From assembly GCA_900299145.1 (NCBI GenBank), contig OMIN01000087.1:1-64000 (forward strand): a DNA stretch of 64,000 bases. Direction: 5' to 3'. The position numbers were made by a program, and so were the translations under genes. The notes under the pieces are model-generated. The model had not been told where the DNA came from. It did not search any database and saw only the letters and a list, made by a program, of their open reading frames with translations. The DNA comes from Betaproteobacteria bacterium. Its GTDB lineage: Bacteria > Pseudomonadota > Gammaproteobacteria > Burkholderiales > SG8-41. This document shows positions 8,130-16,779 of the stretch, piece after piece (within the stretch, counting starts at the first letter, position 1; every line of letters starts with the position of its first letter).

Positions 8130-9812
8130 CTAGTCCGGCATCACAGCAAACGTCCACACCGAGCCGCCTTCGGGAACCTTGCCCTGCGTGTAACGTGCCG
8201 ACGATATGCCGCCACGCCCAGACTGCACGCTGACGTATTGCACGCCCTTATGCGTGTAGGTGATGGGCGGCGCGTTAATGCTGGAACCTGTCTTGAAAGA
8301 CCATACCTCCTTGCCGTTGTCGATATCGAGCGCGATCATTTCGCCGGTCAACTTGCCGGTAAACAGCAGCCCGCCGCCGGTGGCAAGCATGCCGGCGGAA
8401 CTCGGCATATCCCACAGTGGCGTTTCCCACACCACTTTGCCGGTGAGCGGCTCGATGGCGCGGTGATGACCGACCGGTTCACCCTTGGGGTTCAAGCCTG
8501 TCGATTCAATGCCAGTGGTGTTGCCGCCGAGGATGTGTTTCACCTCGATGTACTTCAGCACCCGCGCGAAGTTCCAGGTGTTGGCATAAATCAGGCTGGT
8601 GCGCGGATTGAATGCGATCAACGTTGCGTTGGTGCCGCGCGACGGGAACACATCGATGGTTTCGCCTTTCATCGCGCGCTCGTAAAGATCGGTGAACACC
8701 GGCCGTCCAGTTTTCAAGTCGACATGCGAGGCCCAATTCACGTGGACATACTTGTTCGCCGCGATCACTTGGCCGTTGGTGCGATCCAGCACGTACAAAA
8801 AACCACCCTTGTGCGCGCTCACCAGCACCTTGCGCATTTTGCCGTCGATGCGCAGATCGGCGATCATCCATTCGGCGTTGGCGTCAAAGTCATAGGGGTC
8901 ATTGGGGATGGTCTGGTAGTACCACACGATTTCGCCGGTCTTGGGCCGCAGCGCCAGCACGCAGGTGGTGCACAGGCTGTCCATGCCGTCGCGATACCTT
9001 GGGTTGTAGGGCTGCGCGTTGCCGGTGCCTATGTAGACAAGATCCAGCTCCGGGTCGTACGACGCCGCCTGCCACGTTGCACCGCCGCCGTACTTCCATG
9101 CATCGGGCCAGCTCTTGTGCGGCCAGGTTTCCGAGCCTTTTTCACCCGGCGCGGGAATGGTGTAAGTACGCCATAGCCGCTTGCCGGTGTTCGGATCGTA
9201 GCCGTCGACAAAGCCACGCGTGGTGCTGTCACCACCGCTCATGCCCGACACCAGCACACCGTTGAACACTGCGGGCGCCACCACGCCACGGCAGCCTTCG
9301 GTAAACGTTTCGCAGAACTTGGTGCGCCATACTTCCTTGCCGGTTTTCATGTCGAGCGCGACCACGTGGGCGTCGAGCGTCTGCCGGAAAAGCTTGCCTT
9401 CGTAAATCGTTGCAGCGCCACGCATGATCGCACCGGTACTTGCCACGCGTAACGCACCTCGGTCATAGTTCACCGGCGTACGCCAGATCTGTCGGCCCGT
9501 GGCAACGTCGATGGCGAAGGTCCATTCGGCGTTCACCACGTACATTACGCCGTTGTAGACCGTCGGCTGCGCAAGCTCGCCGTTGTTGTTGGCGGTGCTG
9601 AAATGCCACACCGGCACCAGGCGTTTGACGTTCGACTTGTTGATCTGCGCAAGCGGGCTCCATGCCTTCAGGTCGTAGCCCATGCCGAAGTTGAGCACAT
9701 GATCAGTGTTCTTATTACTGCGAATTTCATCCAGCGTTTGGCCCTGCGCACCGCCGCACAGCAGCGCTGAGGCCAAACCGGCAACACAACATAAGTATTT
9801 GATTTTATTCAA
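8130..9812 (-). CDS. PQQ-dependent alcohol dehydrogenase, Ln-type (copy B)
   Basis: A 560-residue paralogue of copies A and C. Asn265 (GTGN), catalytic Asp308 and Asp310 (PYDFD) are present. The Glu metal ligand is replaced by Asp195 (GGDSTTRG), and the vicinal Cys pair is missing. It has unusual extra cysteines: Cys167, Cys174 and a C-T-T-C at 281-284 (not a haem motif, since no His follows). The start is TTG at 9812, behind an ideal GGAGGA at 9820-9825, only 3 bp after the stop of copy C, implying translational coupling. The first codons (N-K-I-K-Y-L) are made by dispersed motif copy 4. A signal peptide covers about residues 5-25. Confidence 0.9.
   Translation of the reverse strand: MNKIKYLCCVAGLASALLCGGAQGQTLDEIRSNKNTDHVLNFGMGYDLKAWSPLAQINKSNVKRLVPVWHFSTANNNGELAQPTVYNGVMYVVNAEWTFAIDVATGRQIWRTPVNYDRGALRVASTGAIMRGAATIYEGKLFRQTLDAHVVALDMKTGKEVWRTKFCETFTEGCRGVVAPAVFNGVLVSGMSGGDSTTRGFVDGYDPNTGKRLWRTYTIPAPGEKGSETWPHKSWPDAWKYGGGATWQAASYDPELDLVYIGTGNAQPYNPRYRDGMDSLCTTCVLALRPKTGEIVWYYQTIPNDPYDFDANAEWMIADLRIDGKMRKVLVSAHKGGFLYVLDRTNGQVIAANKYVHVNWASHVDLKTGRPVFTDLYERAMKGETIDVFPSRGTNATLIAFNPRTSLIYANTWNFARVLKYIEVKHILGGNTTGIESTGLNPKGEPVGHHRAIEPLTGKVVWETPLWDMPSSAGMLATGGGLLFTGKLTGEMIALDIDNGKEVWSFKTGSSINAPPITYTHKGVQYVSVQSGRGGISSARYTQGKVPEGGSVWTFAVMPD
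9793..9809 (+). repeat. AT-rich dispersed motif, copy 4 (at PQQ copy B start)
   Basis: AAGTATTTGATTTTATT is a perfect copy, followed two bases later by ATTTTTATT. It occupies codons 2-7 of PQQ copy B on the opposite strand, immediately after the TTG start. Confidence 0.8.
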
Positions 9813-9815
9813 TTT

Positions 9816-11483
9816 TTATTCCTCCATTAACGCAAACGTCCAGACCGAGCCGCCGCGCGGCCCCATATTACCGGCAAAGCGGTTCGGATTACTGCCACCG
9901 ATACCCGACAATATGGTGACGTATTGCACGCCCTTATGCGTGTAGGTGATCGGCGCGGCGTTGATGCCGGAGCCGGTCTTGAACTGCCAGACCTGCTTGC
10001 CGTTGTCCATGTCGAGCGCGATAAATTCGCCGGTCAGTTTTCCGGTAAACAGCAACCCGCCGCCCGTGGCCAGCATGCCTGCGCTGTTGACCGCATCGTA
10101 AAACGGCACGCTCCACACGTCCTTGCCGGTCAATGGGTCAATCGCCTTGTGAAAACCCTGCGGCTCGCCGGGCGGCGTGGTGAATGTGGTTTCCACGCCG
10201 GTGTAGCCGGAACCCAGATTCAATTTGGCTTCGACAAATTTCATGATGCGCGCCTTGTGCCACGCATTCAGATAGACAAGCCCGGTTTTCGGGTTAAACG
10301 CCGCCAGCGTGGCGTTGGTGCCGCGCGCCGGCCAGAAAGTCACCTGCTCGCCGGCCATCGCCTTTTGCAAAATATCGGTGAGCACCGGCCGGCCGGTTTT
10401 CATGTCGATATGCGTGGCCCACGTCACTTTCACGTACGGATTCGCGGCGATCAACTGGCCGTTCGTGCGGTCCAGCACATAGAGAAAGCCGTTCTTGTGC
10501 GGGTTGATCAGCACCTTGCGCGGTTTGCCTTCCACGGTGATGTCGGCAAGGATGCTTTCCGCCGTGGCGTCGTAGTCGTAACTGTCGTTGGGCACGTACT
10601 GGTAATGCCATACCATTTCACCGGTCTTGGGCCGCAGCGCAATGACGCTCGCGGTATAAAGACTGTCCGCACCCTCACGATACGACGGGTTGTACGGCTC
10701 GGCATTGCCGGTGCCCAGATAAATTAAATCCAGTTGCGGGTCGTAGTTGGCGTACTGCCAGGTCGCGCCGCCGCCATACTTGTAGGCATCCGGTTTACTG
10801 GCATTGGGCCACGTTTCTGAACCTTTTTCACCCGGCGCGGGCACGGTATAGGTGCGCCACAAACGCTTGCCGGTTTCCGGATCGTAACCATCGACGAACC
10901 CGCGCGTGGTACTGTCGCCACCGCCCATGCCCGACACCAGCACCCCATTAGCGATGATGGGTGCGACCACGCCCTTGTAGCCCTCTTTCCACTCGGCGTA
11001 CTTGGTTTTCCACAACTGCTTGCCGGTTTTCATGTCGAGCGCCAGCACATGCGCGTCCAGCGTTTGCCGGAAGAGCTTGCCGTTATAGATCGTCGCCGTG
11101 CCGCGCATCAGCGCGCCGCCGCCTGCCACCCGCAACGCAGCCATGTCATGCCCCGATGGCGTGCGCCAGAGTTGCCGGCCGGTGGCCACATCAATGGCGA
11201 ACGTCCAGTTGCCGTTCACCACATACATCACGCCGTTGTACACCGTGGGCTGCGCGTGCTCGCCCGCCAGATTGGCCAGACTGAAATGCCATACCGGCAC
11301 GAGGCGTTTGACATTCGACTTGTTGATCTGCGCAAGCGGGCTGTACTGCTTCAGGTCGTAGCCCATGCCGAAGTTGAGCACGTTCTCCGGATTCTTGCCG
11401 TTGTTGATCAACTCCTCGGCGGTTTGCGCATGGGCGCAGACACACGCACACGACAGCAGCGCCGTGGCCAGCAATTGCTTCAT
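9816..11483 (-). CDS. PQQ-dependent alcohol dehydrogenase, Ln-type (copy C)
   Basis: A 555-residue periplasmic quinoprotein, the first dehydrogenase gene of the run. Signal peptide 1-20 (ending AHAQ). Asn260, catalytic Asp303 and lanthanide-type Asp305 (SYDYD) are present. Asp190 (GGGDSTTRG) replaces the Glu ligand, and there is no vicinal disulphide. The ATG at 11483 follows GGGGAGATC; the frame runs 15 codons further upstream but without signal-peptide character. It is followed after 3 bp by copy B and preceded on the same strand by a Bug gene (72-bp gap), suggesting one operon for substrate capture and oxidation. Confidence 0.9.
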   Translation of the reverse strand: MKQLLATALLSCACVCAHAQTAEELINNGKNPENVLNFGMGYDLKQYSPLAQINKSNVKRLVPVWHFSLANLAGEHAQPTVYNGVMYVVNGNWTFAIDVATGRQLWRTPSGHDMAALRVAGGGALMRGTATIYNGKLFRQTLDAHVLALDMKTGKQLWKTKYAEWKEGYKGVVAPIIANGVLVSGMGGGDSTTRGFVDGYDPETGKRLWRTYTVPAPGEKGSETWPNASKPDAYKYGGGATWQYANYDPQLDLIYLGTGNAEPYNPSYREGADSLYTASVIALRPKTGEMVWHYQYVPNDSYDYDATAESILADITVEGKPRKVLINPHKNGFLYVLDRTNGQLIAANPYVKVTWATHIDMKTGRPVLTDILQKAMAGEQVTFWPARGTNATLAAFNPKTGLVYLNAWHKARIMKFVEAKLNLGSGYTGVETTFTTPPGEPQGFHKAIDPLTGKDVWSVPFYDAVNSAGMLATGGGLLFTGKLTGEFIALDMDNGKQVWQFKTGSGINAAPITYTHKGVQYVTILSGIGGSNPNRFAGNMGPRGGSVWTFALMEE

Positions 11484-11555
11484 GATCTCCCCCTCAAATT
11501 GGATGCGGACCTTTTTTCCCGCACGCAAACTTTACCTCCAACCCGGGGGCTTCCG

Positions 11556-12566
11556 CTACTGCGTGGGACTGATATTCGCGTCCTTCATGAGTTTTGCCCA
11601 CTTGTTGGTCTCGGCGTGCAGGCGCGCCACAAACTCAGCGGGCGTGGACGGCGCGGGCTCGACACCCAACGGCAGCATGCGCTCCTGCAAATCGGCGCTG
11701 AGCACCGCCTTGGTTGCCGTGGCATTCACTTTGGCGATGATGTCCTTGGGCGTGTTAAGTGGCGCGAGCAGACCGTGCCAGCCCAGCACCTCGAAACCCG
11801 ACAGCGTCTCCGCAATCGGCGGCACGTCCGGCGCGAGCCGCGTGCGCTGCAAGGTGCCCACGCCCAGCGTACGCACGCGCCCAGCCTTTACGTATGTCGG
11901 GAGCGACGGCAACGGCTGACACGACAATTGCACCTGCCCGCCCGCGAGGTCGACCAGCGACGGCGTGCCACCCTTGTACGCCACATGCGTCATTCGGATG
12001 CCGGCCAGCGCCTGGAAGAGCTCGCCGCACATGTGCGACGTCGAGCCCTGCCCGTTCGACGCAAACAGCAGCTTGCCCGGCCGCGCCTTGGCGTAGGCGA
12101 CAAATTCCGCGACAGTAGTTGCCGGCACGCTGCTGTTGACTGCGACGGCAAACGCCGTATTCGACAGCATGCCAACAGGCGCGTAATCCTTCGCCATCCA
12201 GTTACGCTGAAACATCATCGAACCGAGCAACTGCGTCGATGTCGCAAACCAAAGGGTATAGCCGTCCGGCGCCGACTTTGCCACCAGGTCGCCGCTGATC
12301 ATGCCCGTAGCGCCGGGGCGGGGATCGACCACCACCTGCTGACCCCACGCTTCCGAGAGCTTGGCCGCGAGGTGACGCGCAATCACTTCCGGGCCGGAAC
12401 CGGGAGTGGCAGCGGTAATCAGGCGGATGGGTTTGGTGGGGTAAGACTGTGCAGGTTCAGAGTTCGCGGAGCGTGCCGCATGGCCTTGCATCGCTATTGC
12501 GAAAAGTGCGAAGACACCATATCGATTCAAACCCGACATATTCCTCATCGAGGCGATTTTCTTCAT
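11556..12566 (-). CDS. Bug/TctC-family periplasmic binding protein 1
   Basis: About 336 residues, the normal length for the family. Signal peptide to about residue 34, then the Bug landmarks YPTKPIRLIT, PGSGPEVIAR, DPRPGATG, SAPDGYTL, HVAYKGG and an N-WAKL tail. Bug proteins bind carboxylates or other small organic acids in a closed two-lobe pocket. TctA/TctB partners are absent here, as is usual for the expanded Bordetella/Cupriavidus Bug set. It lies directly upstream of the PQQ operon, so it may bind a product or substrate of that pathway (inference). The ATG at 12566 has AAGGAT upstream at a long spacing; ATG 12587 is possible. Confidence 0.85.
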   Translation of the reverse strand: MKKIASMRNMSGLNRYGVFALFAIAMQGHAARSANSEPAQSYPTKPIRLITAATPGSGPEVIARHLAAKLSEAWGQQVVVDPRPGATGMISGDLVAKSAPDGYTLWFATSTQLLGSMMFQRNWMAKDYAPVGMLSNTAFAVAVNSSVPATTVAEFVAYAKARPGKLLFASNGQGSTSHMCGELFQALAGIRMTHVAYKGGTPSLVDLAGGQVQLSCQPLPSLPTYVKAGRVRTLGVGTLQRTRLAPDVPPIAETLSGFEVLGWHGLLAPLNTPKDIIAKVNATATKAVLSADLQERMLPLGVEPAPSTPAEFVARLHAETNKWAKLMKDANISPTQ

Positions 12567-12707
12567 TGACGTCACATATCCTTGCATATTGCGTGCAGCC
12601 TGTCACTGCACGTATTCCGCATCTTGAAGCACAACTGCTCCATGCACACTCGACATTCACGGCACAAGGATTTGACGCGGACAAGACGCAACCGCTACAT
12701 TTGTATC

Positions 12708-13706
12708 GTGAATACTCGTGCACCCCAAAGCGTCGCACTTTTTGCGAAAGTTGCTCTGCTGGCGATGGGTGAACTGCTGTGCGCCAGCGCCACCGCCCAG
12801 CAACCCGCCTACCCCACCAAGCCCATCCGCCTGATCGTGGCCTACCCCGCTGGAGGCTCGGCCGATCTCATCGGCCGTGCGGTGAATGAAGTACTGGCAA
12901 AACGGCTGGGGCAACCGGTGATTGTCGACAATCGCGGCGGCGGGTCGGGCATCATCGGCGCGGAAATCGCGGCGCGCGCGCCAGCGGATGGTTACACGCT
13001 GCTGGTGGCCACGGTGTCGATGCTGGCGGTAAATGTGTCGATTTACCGCTCGCTGCCGTATCACCCGGAGCGCGATTTTGCGCCCGTATCGATGCTGGGT
13101 TCCACGCCGTATCTGCTGGCCGTGCACCCAACGGTGCCGGTGCGCTCGGTAGCGCAGCTGCTGGCACACGCGAAAGCCAATCCCGGCAAGCTCAACTTCG
13201 GCTCGTCAGGTGTCGGTTCCGGCGGGCACCTGGCGACCGAGCTTTTCAAGCACATGGCGGGCATCGATATCGTGCACGTGCCGTACAAAGGGGTCAGCGC
13301 GGCTACCACCGACGTGCTCGGCGGGCAGATTGGCATGCTGCTTGGCGGCATCTCGGTACTGAAAACACATGCGGACGGTGGACGGCTTCGCGGGTTGGCC
13401 GTGTCCACCATCAAGCGCACGTCGATCGCGCCGGACATTCCCACCATCGACGAAGCCGGCGTCAAGGGTTATCAAAGCAAATCGTGGAACGCGCTCGTGG
13501 CGCCGCGTCAGACGCCGCCGGCTATCATTCAGCGCATCAACAGCGAACTGGTGGCGGTGCTGAAATCACCGCAACTGGCGGAGCAATTGAAAGGGCTGGG
13601 CATTGAACCGGAACCCGGCACGCCCGCCGAACTTGCCCGCTATACGCGCGAGGAAATCGTGCGCTTTCGCGAAGTGATTCAGACCATCGGCCTCAAGCCT
13701 TTTTAG
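12708..13706 (+). CDS. Bug/TctC-family periplasmic binding protein 2
   Basis: About 332 residues. Landmarks: YPTKPIRLIVAYPAGGSADL, DNRGGGSG, ADGYTLL, GSSGVGSGGH, VHVPYKG and a LKPF end. The signal peptide is V-A-L-F-A-K-V-A-L-L-A-M-G-E-L-L-C-A-S-A. The start is uncertain. The frame is open to an ATG at 12582, but those 42 codons are Arg/His-rich and non-signal-like, so I use GTG 12708, which lacks an obvious Shine-Dalgarno. It is divergent from Bug 1. Confidence 0.8.
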   Translation: MNTRAPQSVALFAKVALLAMGELLCASATAQQPAYPTKPIRLIVAYPAGGSADLIGRAVNEVLAKRLGQPVIVDNRGGGSGIIGAEIAARAPADGYTLLVATVSMLAVNVSIYRSLPYHPERDFAPVSMLGSTPYLLAVHPTVPVRSVAQLLAHAKANPGKLNFGSSGVGSGGHLATELFKHMAGIDIVHVPYKGVSAATTDVLGGQIGMLLGGISVLKTHADGGRLRGLAVSTIKRTSIAPDIPTIDEAGVKGYQSKSWNALVAPRQTPPAIIQRINSELVAVLKSPQLAEQLKGLGIEPEPGTPAELARYTREEIVRFREVIQTIGLKPF

Positions 13707-14036
13707 TGCCTGACAACCTAGTATCCTGAGTTATCAATTCGCCGCTGAATTTCCTTGCAGGCGCGCTGCGGCCTTGCCGGAGTCCTCGACAGGCGCCCAA
13801 CCCAGTCTCGTCGTCCTTCGTGCCGCAACACGCCAGCAAAGAAATCCGTGTGCTACCCGTGTGCCATACCTTTCTCCCAAAATATTCTGCTACGAATGAA
13901 TGACTCAGGACACTGGCGCCAAAGTCCAAATATCGTAATCCGCAGCGCATTGGTGCGCCCGTGACAAGCCGCCGCCTACGGCGTAGCATGACGTTTGCAC
14001 ACCAAGTCCGGAACTTCGATTCGGGAGATTCGCATT
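13707..14036. other. 330-bp gap, nothing recognised
   Basis: Between Bug 2 and the first TfdA-like gene. Short open frames on both strands have no family character. GGGAGA at 14023-14028 is the ribosome site of the next gene. No terminator with a U tract was seen. Confidence 0.6.
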
Positions 14037-14942
14037 ATGGCTATCCAGATTCGTCCGCAGTTTCATCCAATAACCCCTTTCATCGGTGCCGAGGTTGACG
14101 GCATCGATCTGCGCGAACCGCTGGCGCCGGAACAAATAGCCGCCATCGACGACGCCATGGATCGTTATGCCGTACTGGTGTTTCACGACCAGCCGCTCAC
14201 CAATGATCAGCATCTGGCCTTCACGCGCTCGCTCGGCCCGATAGAAACCTCCACCGGTAACAAGCTGCGCAAACCCGAAGACATTCGCCTTCCCACCACC
14301 TTTGCCGACGTGTCGAACCTCGACGGCAACAACAAGCCCTACGCGCGCAACGACCGCAAGCGGCTTTTCGCCATCGGCAACCGGCTGTGGCATTCCGATT
14401 CCTCGTTCAAGGCGATTCCCGCGAAGTATTCATTGCTGCGCGCCCTGAGCGTTCCGTCGAAAGGCGGCAACACCGAATTCGCGCACATGGGCGCGGCTTA
14501 CGAAGCACTCGACGATGCCACCAAGGCGCTGATCGAACCGTTGATCTGCGAACATTCACAGATGTTTTCGCGCGATCTCATCGGCTTTCGCGATTTTTCG
14601 GCGGACGAGCGCGAGCGCTTCAAACCCGTGCTGCAGCGGCTGGTGCGCACGCTACCGCGCACCGGTCGCAAATCGGTGTATCTGTCGTCGCACGCCGGCA
14701 CCATCATCGGCTGGGAAATGCCAGAAGCTCGGTTGTTGCTGCGCGACTTGACCGAACACGCCACCCAGCGCGAATTCGTTTACTCGCACAAGTGGCGCGT
14801 CAACGATCTGGTGATGTGGGACAACCGCCAGACCATGCACCGCGGCCGCCCCTTCCCCGCCGACGAAGCGCGCGACGTGCGGCGCACCACCCTTGCCGGG
14901 CATGCTCCGACGGTGGAGCAGCCAATAGCGGTTGCGGCATAA
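14037..14942 (+). CDS. TauD/TfdA-family 2-oxoglutarate dioxygenase (copy 1)
   Basis: A 301-residue Fe(II)/2-oxoglutarate dioxygenase resembling TfdA, which cleaves the ether of 2,4-D-type compounds; other relatives act on taurine or sulfate esters. The facial triad is His119 and Asp121 (LWHSDSSF) plus His268 (TMHRGRPF). The 2-oxoglutarate-binding Arg lies in DVRRTT. YSLLRA and GGNTEFAHMGAAY are TfdA-type. The ATG at 14037 has GGGAGA at good spacing; the 14-codon upstream extension is not conserved in copy 2. It forms a tandem pair with copy 2, 33 bp apart. Real substrate unknown. Confidence 0.88.
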   Translation: MAIQIRPQFHPITPFIGAEVDGIDLREPLAPEQIAAIDDAMDRYAVLVFHDQPLTNDQHLAFTRSLGPIETSTGNKLRKPEDIRLPTTFADVSNLDGNNKPYARNDRKRLFAIGNRLWHSDSSFKAIPAKYSLLRALSVPSKGGNTEFAHMGAAYEALDDATKALIEPLICEHSQMFSRDLIGFRDFSADERERFKPVLQRLVRTLPRTGRKSVYLSSHAGTIIGWEMPEARLLLRDLTEHATQREFVYSHKWRVNDLVMWDNRQTMHRGRPFPADEARDVRRTTLAGHAPTVEQPIAVAA

Positions 14943-14975
14943 CCGAACAATTTTCGACGACAGGAGACACTTATC

Positions 14976-15884
14976 ATGGCCCTACAAATACGCCCGCTGG
15001 GACCGTTTATCGGCGCCGAGGTCGACGGCATTGATCTGCGCGAGCCGCTCACATCCGCGCAGGCCGAAGCCCTGCACGATGGCATGGATCGCTATGCGGT
15101 ACTGGTGTTTCACGATCAGCCGCTGACCAATGAACAGCACCTGGCGTTTACGCAGGCGCTGGGCCCGCTGGAAAACACCGCGAAGAACACCTTGCGCGCG
15201 GCGGCGGATTTCCGGCTGCCGCCGATGTTTGCCGACGTGTCGAATCTGGACGGCAACAACAAGCCCTTCGGGCGCGACGACCGCAAGCGGCTTTTCGCCA
15301 TTGGCAACCGGCTGTGGCATTCCGATTCCTCCTTCAAGGCCATTCCCGCGAAATATTCGCTGCTGCGCGCGGTACGCGTGCCCTCCAAAGGCGGCAATAC
15401 CGAGTTCGCGCACATGGGTGCGGCTTATGAAGCGCTTGACGACGATACCAAGGACTTGATCGAACCGTTGATCTGCGAACACTCGCAGATGTTTTCGCGC
15501 GATCTCATCGGCTTTCGCGAGTTCTCGCCGGAGGAACGCGAACGCTTCAAGCCCGTGCGCCAGCGGCTGGTGCGCACGTTGCCGCGCACCGGACGAAAAT
15601 CGATCTATCTGTCGTCGCACGCCGGCACCATCGTCGGCTGGGAAATGCCTGAAGCGCGGCTGTTGCTGCGCGATCTTTCCGAGCACGCCACGCAACGCGA
15701 GTTTGTTTACTCGCACAAGTGGCGCGTCGACGATCTGGTGATGTGGGACAACCGCCAGACCATGCATCGCGGCCGGCCTTTCCCGGTGGAAGAGGCACGC
15801 GACGTGCGGCGCACCACGATCTCGGGCGATGCGCCAACGGCGGCACAGGTGGATGACGCGCGGACGCAAGCAGTTGCCGCCTGA
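14976..15884 (+). CDS. TauD/TfdA-family 2-oxoglutarate dioxygenase (copy 2)
   Basis: A 302-residue paralogue of copy 1 with long identical stretches (for example RLFAIGNRLWHSDSSFKAIP and the last third). Triad His115, Asp117 and the distal His in TMHRGRPF; the Arg in DVRRTT is retained. It differs mainly at about residues 60-85 and at the C-terminus. GACAGGAGA precedes the ATG. It is a recent tandem duplication, probably co-transcribed with copy 1. Both copies are catalytically intact, so they may differ in substrate or enantiomer (inference). Confidence 0.88.
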   Translation: MALQIRPLGPFIGAEVDGIDLREPLTSAQAEALHDGMDRYAVLVFHDQPLTNEQHLAFTQALGPLENTAKNTLRAAADFRLPPMFADVSNLDGNNKPFGRDDRKRLFAIGNRLWHSDSSFKAIPAKYSLLRAVRVPSKGGNTEFAHMGAAYEALDDDTKDLIEPLICEHSQMFSRDLIGFREFSPEERERFKPVRQRLVRTLPRTGRKSIYLSSHAGTIVGWEMPEARLLLRDLSEHATQREFVYSHKWRVDDLVMWDNRQTMHRGRPFPVEEARDVRRTTISGDAPTAAQVDDARTQAVAA

Positions 15885-15912
15885 TTCCAGGCAGTCGTGG
15901 CGGTTAAATCAC

Positions 15913-15929
15913 AACTATTTGATTTTATT
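15913..15929 (+). repeat. AT-rich dispersed motif, copy 5 (over hydrolase stop)
   Basis: AACTATTTGATTTTATT is a perfect copy, followed by CAAG and AATTTTTT. On the minus strand it encodes the last residues N-K-I-K plus the TAG stop of the hydrolase, in the same reading frame as copy 4. Confidence 0.8.
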
Positions 15930-16754
15930 CAAGAATTTTTTCGCCACCTCGACAAACCCCGGCGGGTTGTCGAGCGTGACGTGATGGTCGCAACCGGCGA
16001 CTTCCATCACTTCAACCTGCGGCGCCAGCGCCCGTACCTGCGCAATGATTTCAGGCGTCACGCGCTGACTGCGGTCGCCCTTCATCAGTAGCGCGGGTAT
16101 CTTGATGTTCCCCCAGCACGGAATCAGATTGCGCCCGATGCGCAGCGCGTAGACGTTGCGGTCGGCCTTGTTGCGCCAACGTCCGTCGTCGAACTGTCGG
16201 CCGGCGTGCCGCGCCAGATGGCCGACGATATCCGGCGTGGCGCTGCTGCCCGCCGGGCGAATCTTGAACCGCCCGACGAATTCGTTCTGATCGGCATAGC
16301 TGTTGCCTTCGCGTGAACCCACGGCGTTCATGGTGGCAATGCGATCCGGCGACATGTTGAGCGACGAATCAATCATGATGAACGCCTTGCAGCGGCCCGG
16401 ATACGTCGATGCGTAAACCGTCGACACCAGCCCGCCCATCGAATGGCCGGCGAGAATGAAATCGCGCAAATCGAGTTTTTCCGTCAGCGCGTGTATGTCC
16501 GCCGCGTAATCATCGTAGGTGTAGCGCGGCGAATCGGAACGATCCCATTCGCTGTCACCGTGGCCGCGCAAATCGGGCGAGAGCACGTGATATTCGTCGG
16601 TCAAACCGTTTGCCACAAAGTCATACCAGTGCCCATTGGCCGCGCTGCCATGGATGCACAGCATGGGTGTTTTGCCGGCCGTGCCGTAATCCTGCGCATG
16701 CAGTTTAAGTCCGTTCACTTCGACGGTGCGGTCGGTGTAGGGGGCGGGTTTCAT
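15915..16754 (-). CDS. alpha/beta hydrolase (copy 2 of tandem pair)
   Basis: A 279-residue alpha/beta hydrolase. The oxyanion loop is HGSAANGHW (35-43), DLRGHGDS is present, the nucleophile elbow GHSMGG has Ser105, and the C-terminal base is in CDHHVTLDNP. It is homologous over its full length to the neighbour at 16780-17655. No signal peptide. The family includes carbon-carbon hydrolases, haloperoxidases and amidases, so the reaction is unresolved. It follows the asparaginase and hydrolase copy 1 on the same strand, 25 bp after the latter, so the three probably form one operon. Confidence 0.85.
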   Translation of the reverse strand: MKPAPYTDRTVEVNGLKLHAQDYGTAGKTPMLCIHGSAANGHWYDFVANGLTDEYHVLSPDLRGHGDSEWDRSDSPRYTYDDYAADIHALTEKLDLRDFILAGHSMGGLVSTVYASTYPGRCKAFIMIDSSLNMSPDRIATMNAVGSREGNSYADQNEFVGRFKIRPAGSSATPDIVGHLARHAGRQFDDGRWRNKADRNVYALRIGRNLIPCWGNIKIPALLMKGDRSQRVTPEIIAQVRALAPQVEVMEVAGCDHHVTLDNPPGFVEVAKKFLNKIK

Positions 16755-16779
16755 CGGAGCGCTCAGGTCTAAAACGGAA

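Noticed and set aside
8960-8972. C-T-T-C in PQQ copy B as a haem-binding site
   Set aside because: Not followed by His, so not CxxCH; only an unusual cysteine pair.
11049-12569. 506-codon open frame antisense to PQQ copy C and Bug 1
   Set aside because: Shadow frame: Arg/His/Gln-rich and without domain signatures.
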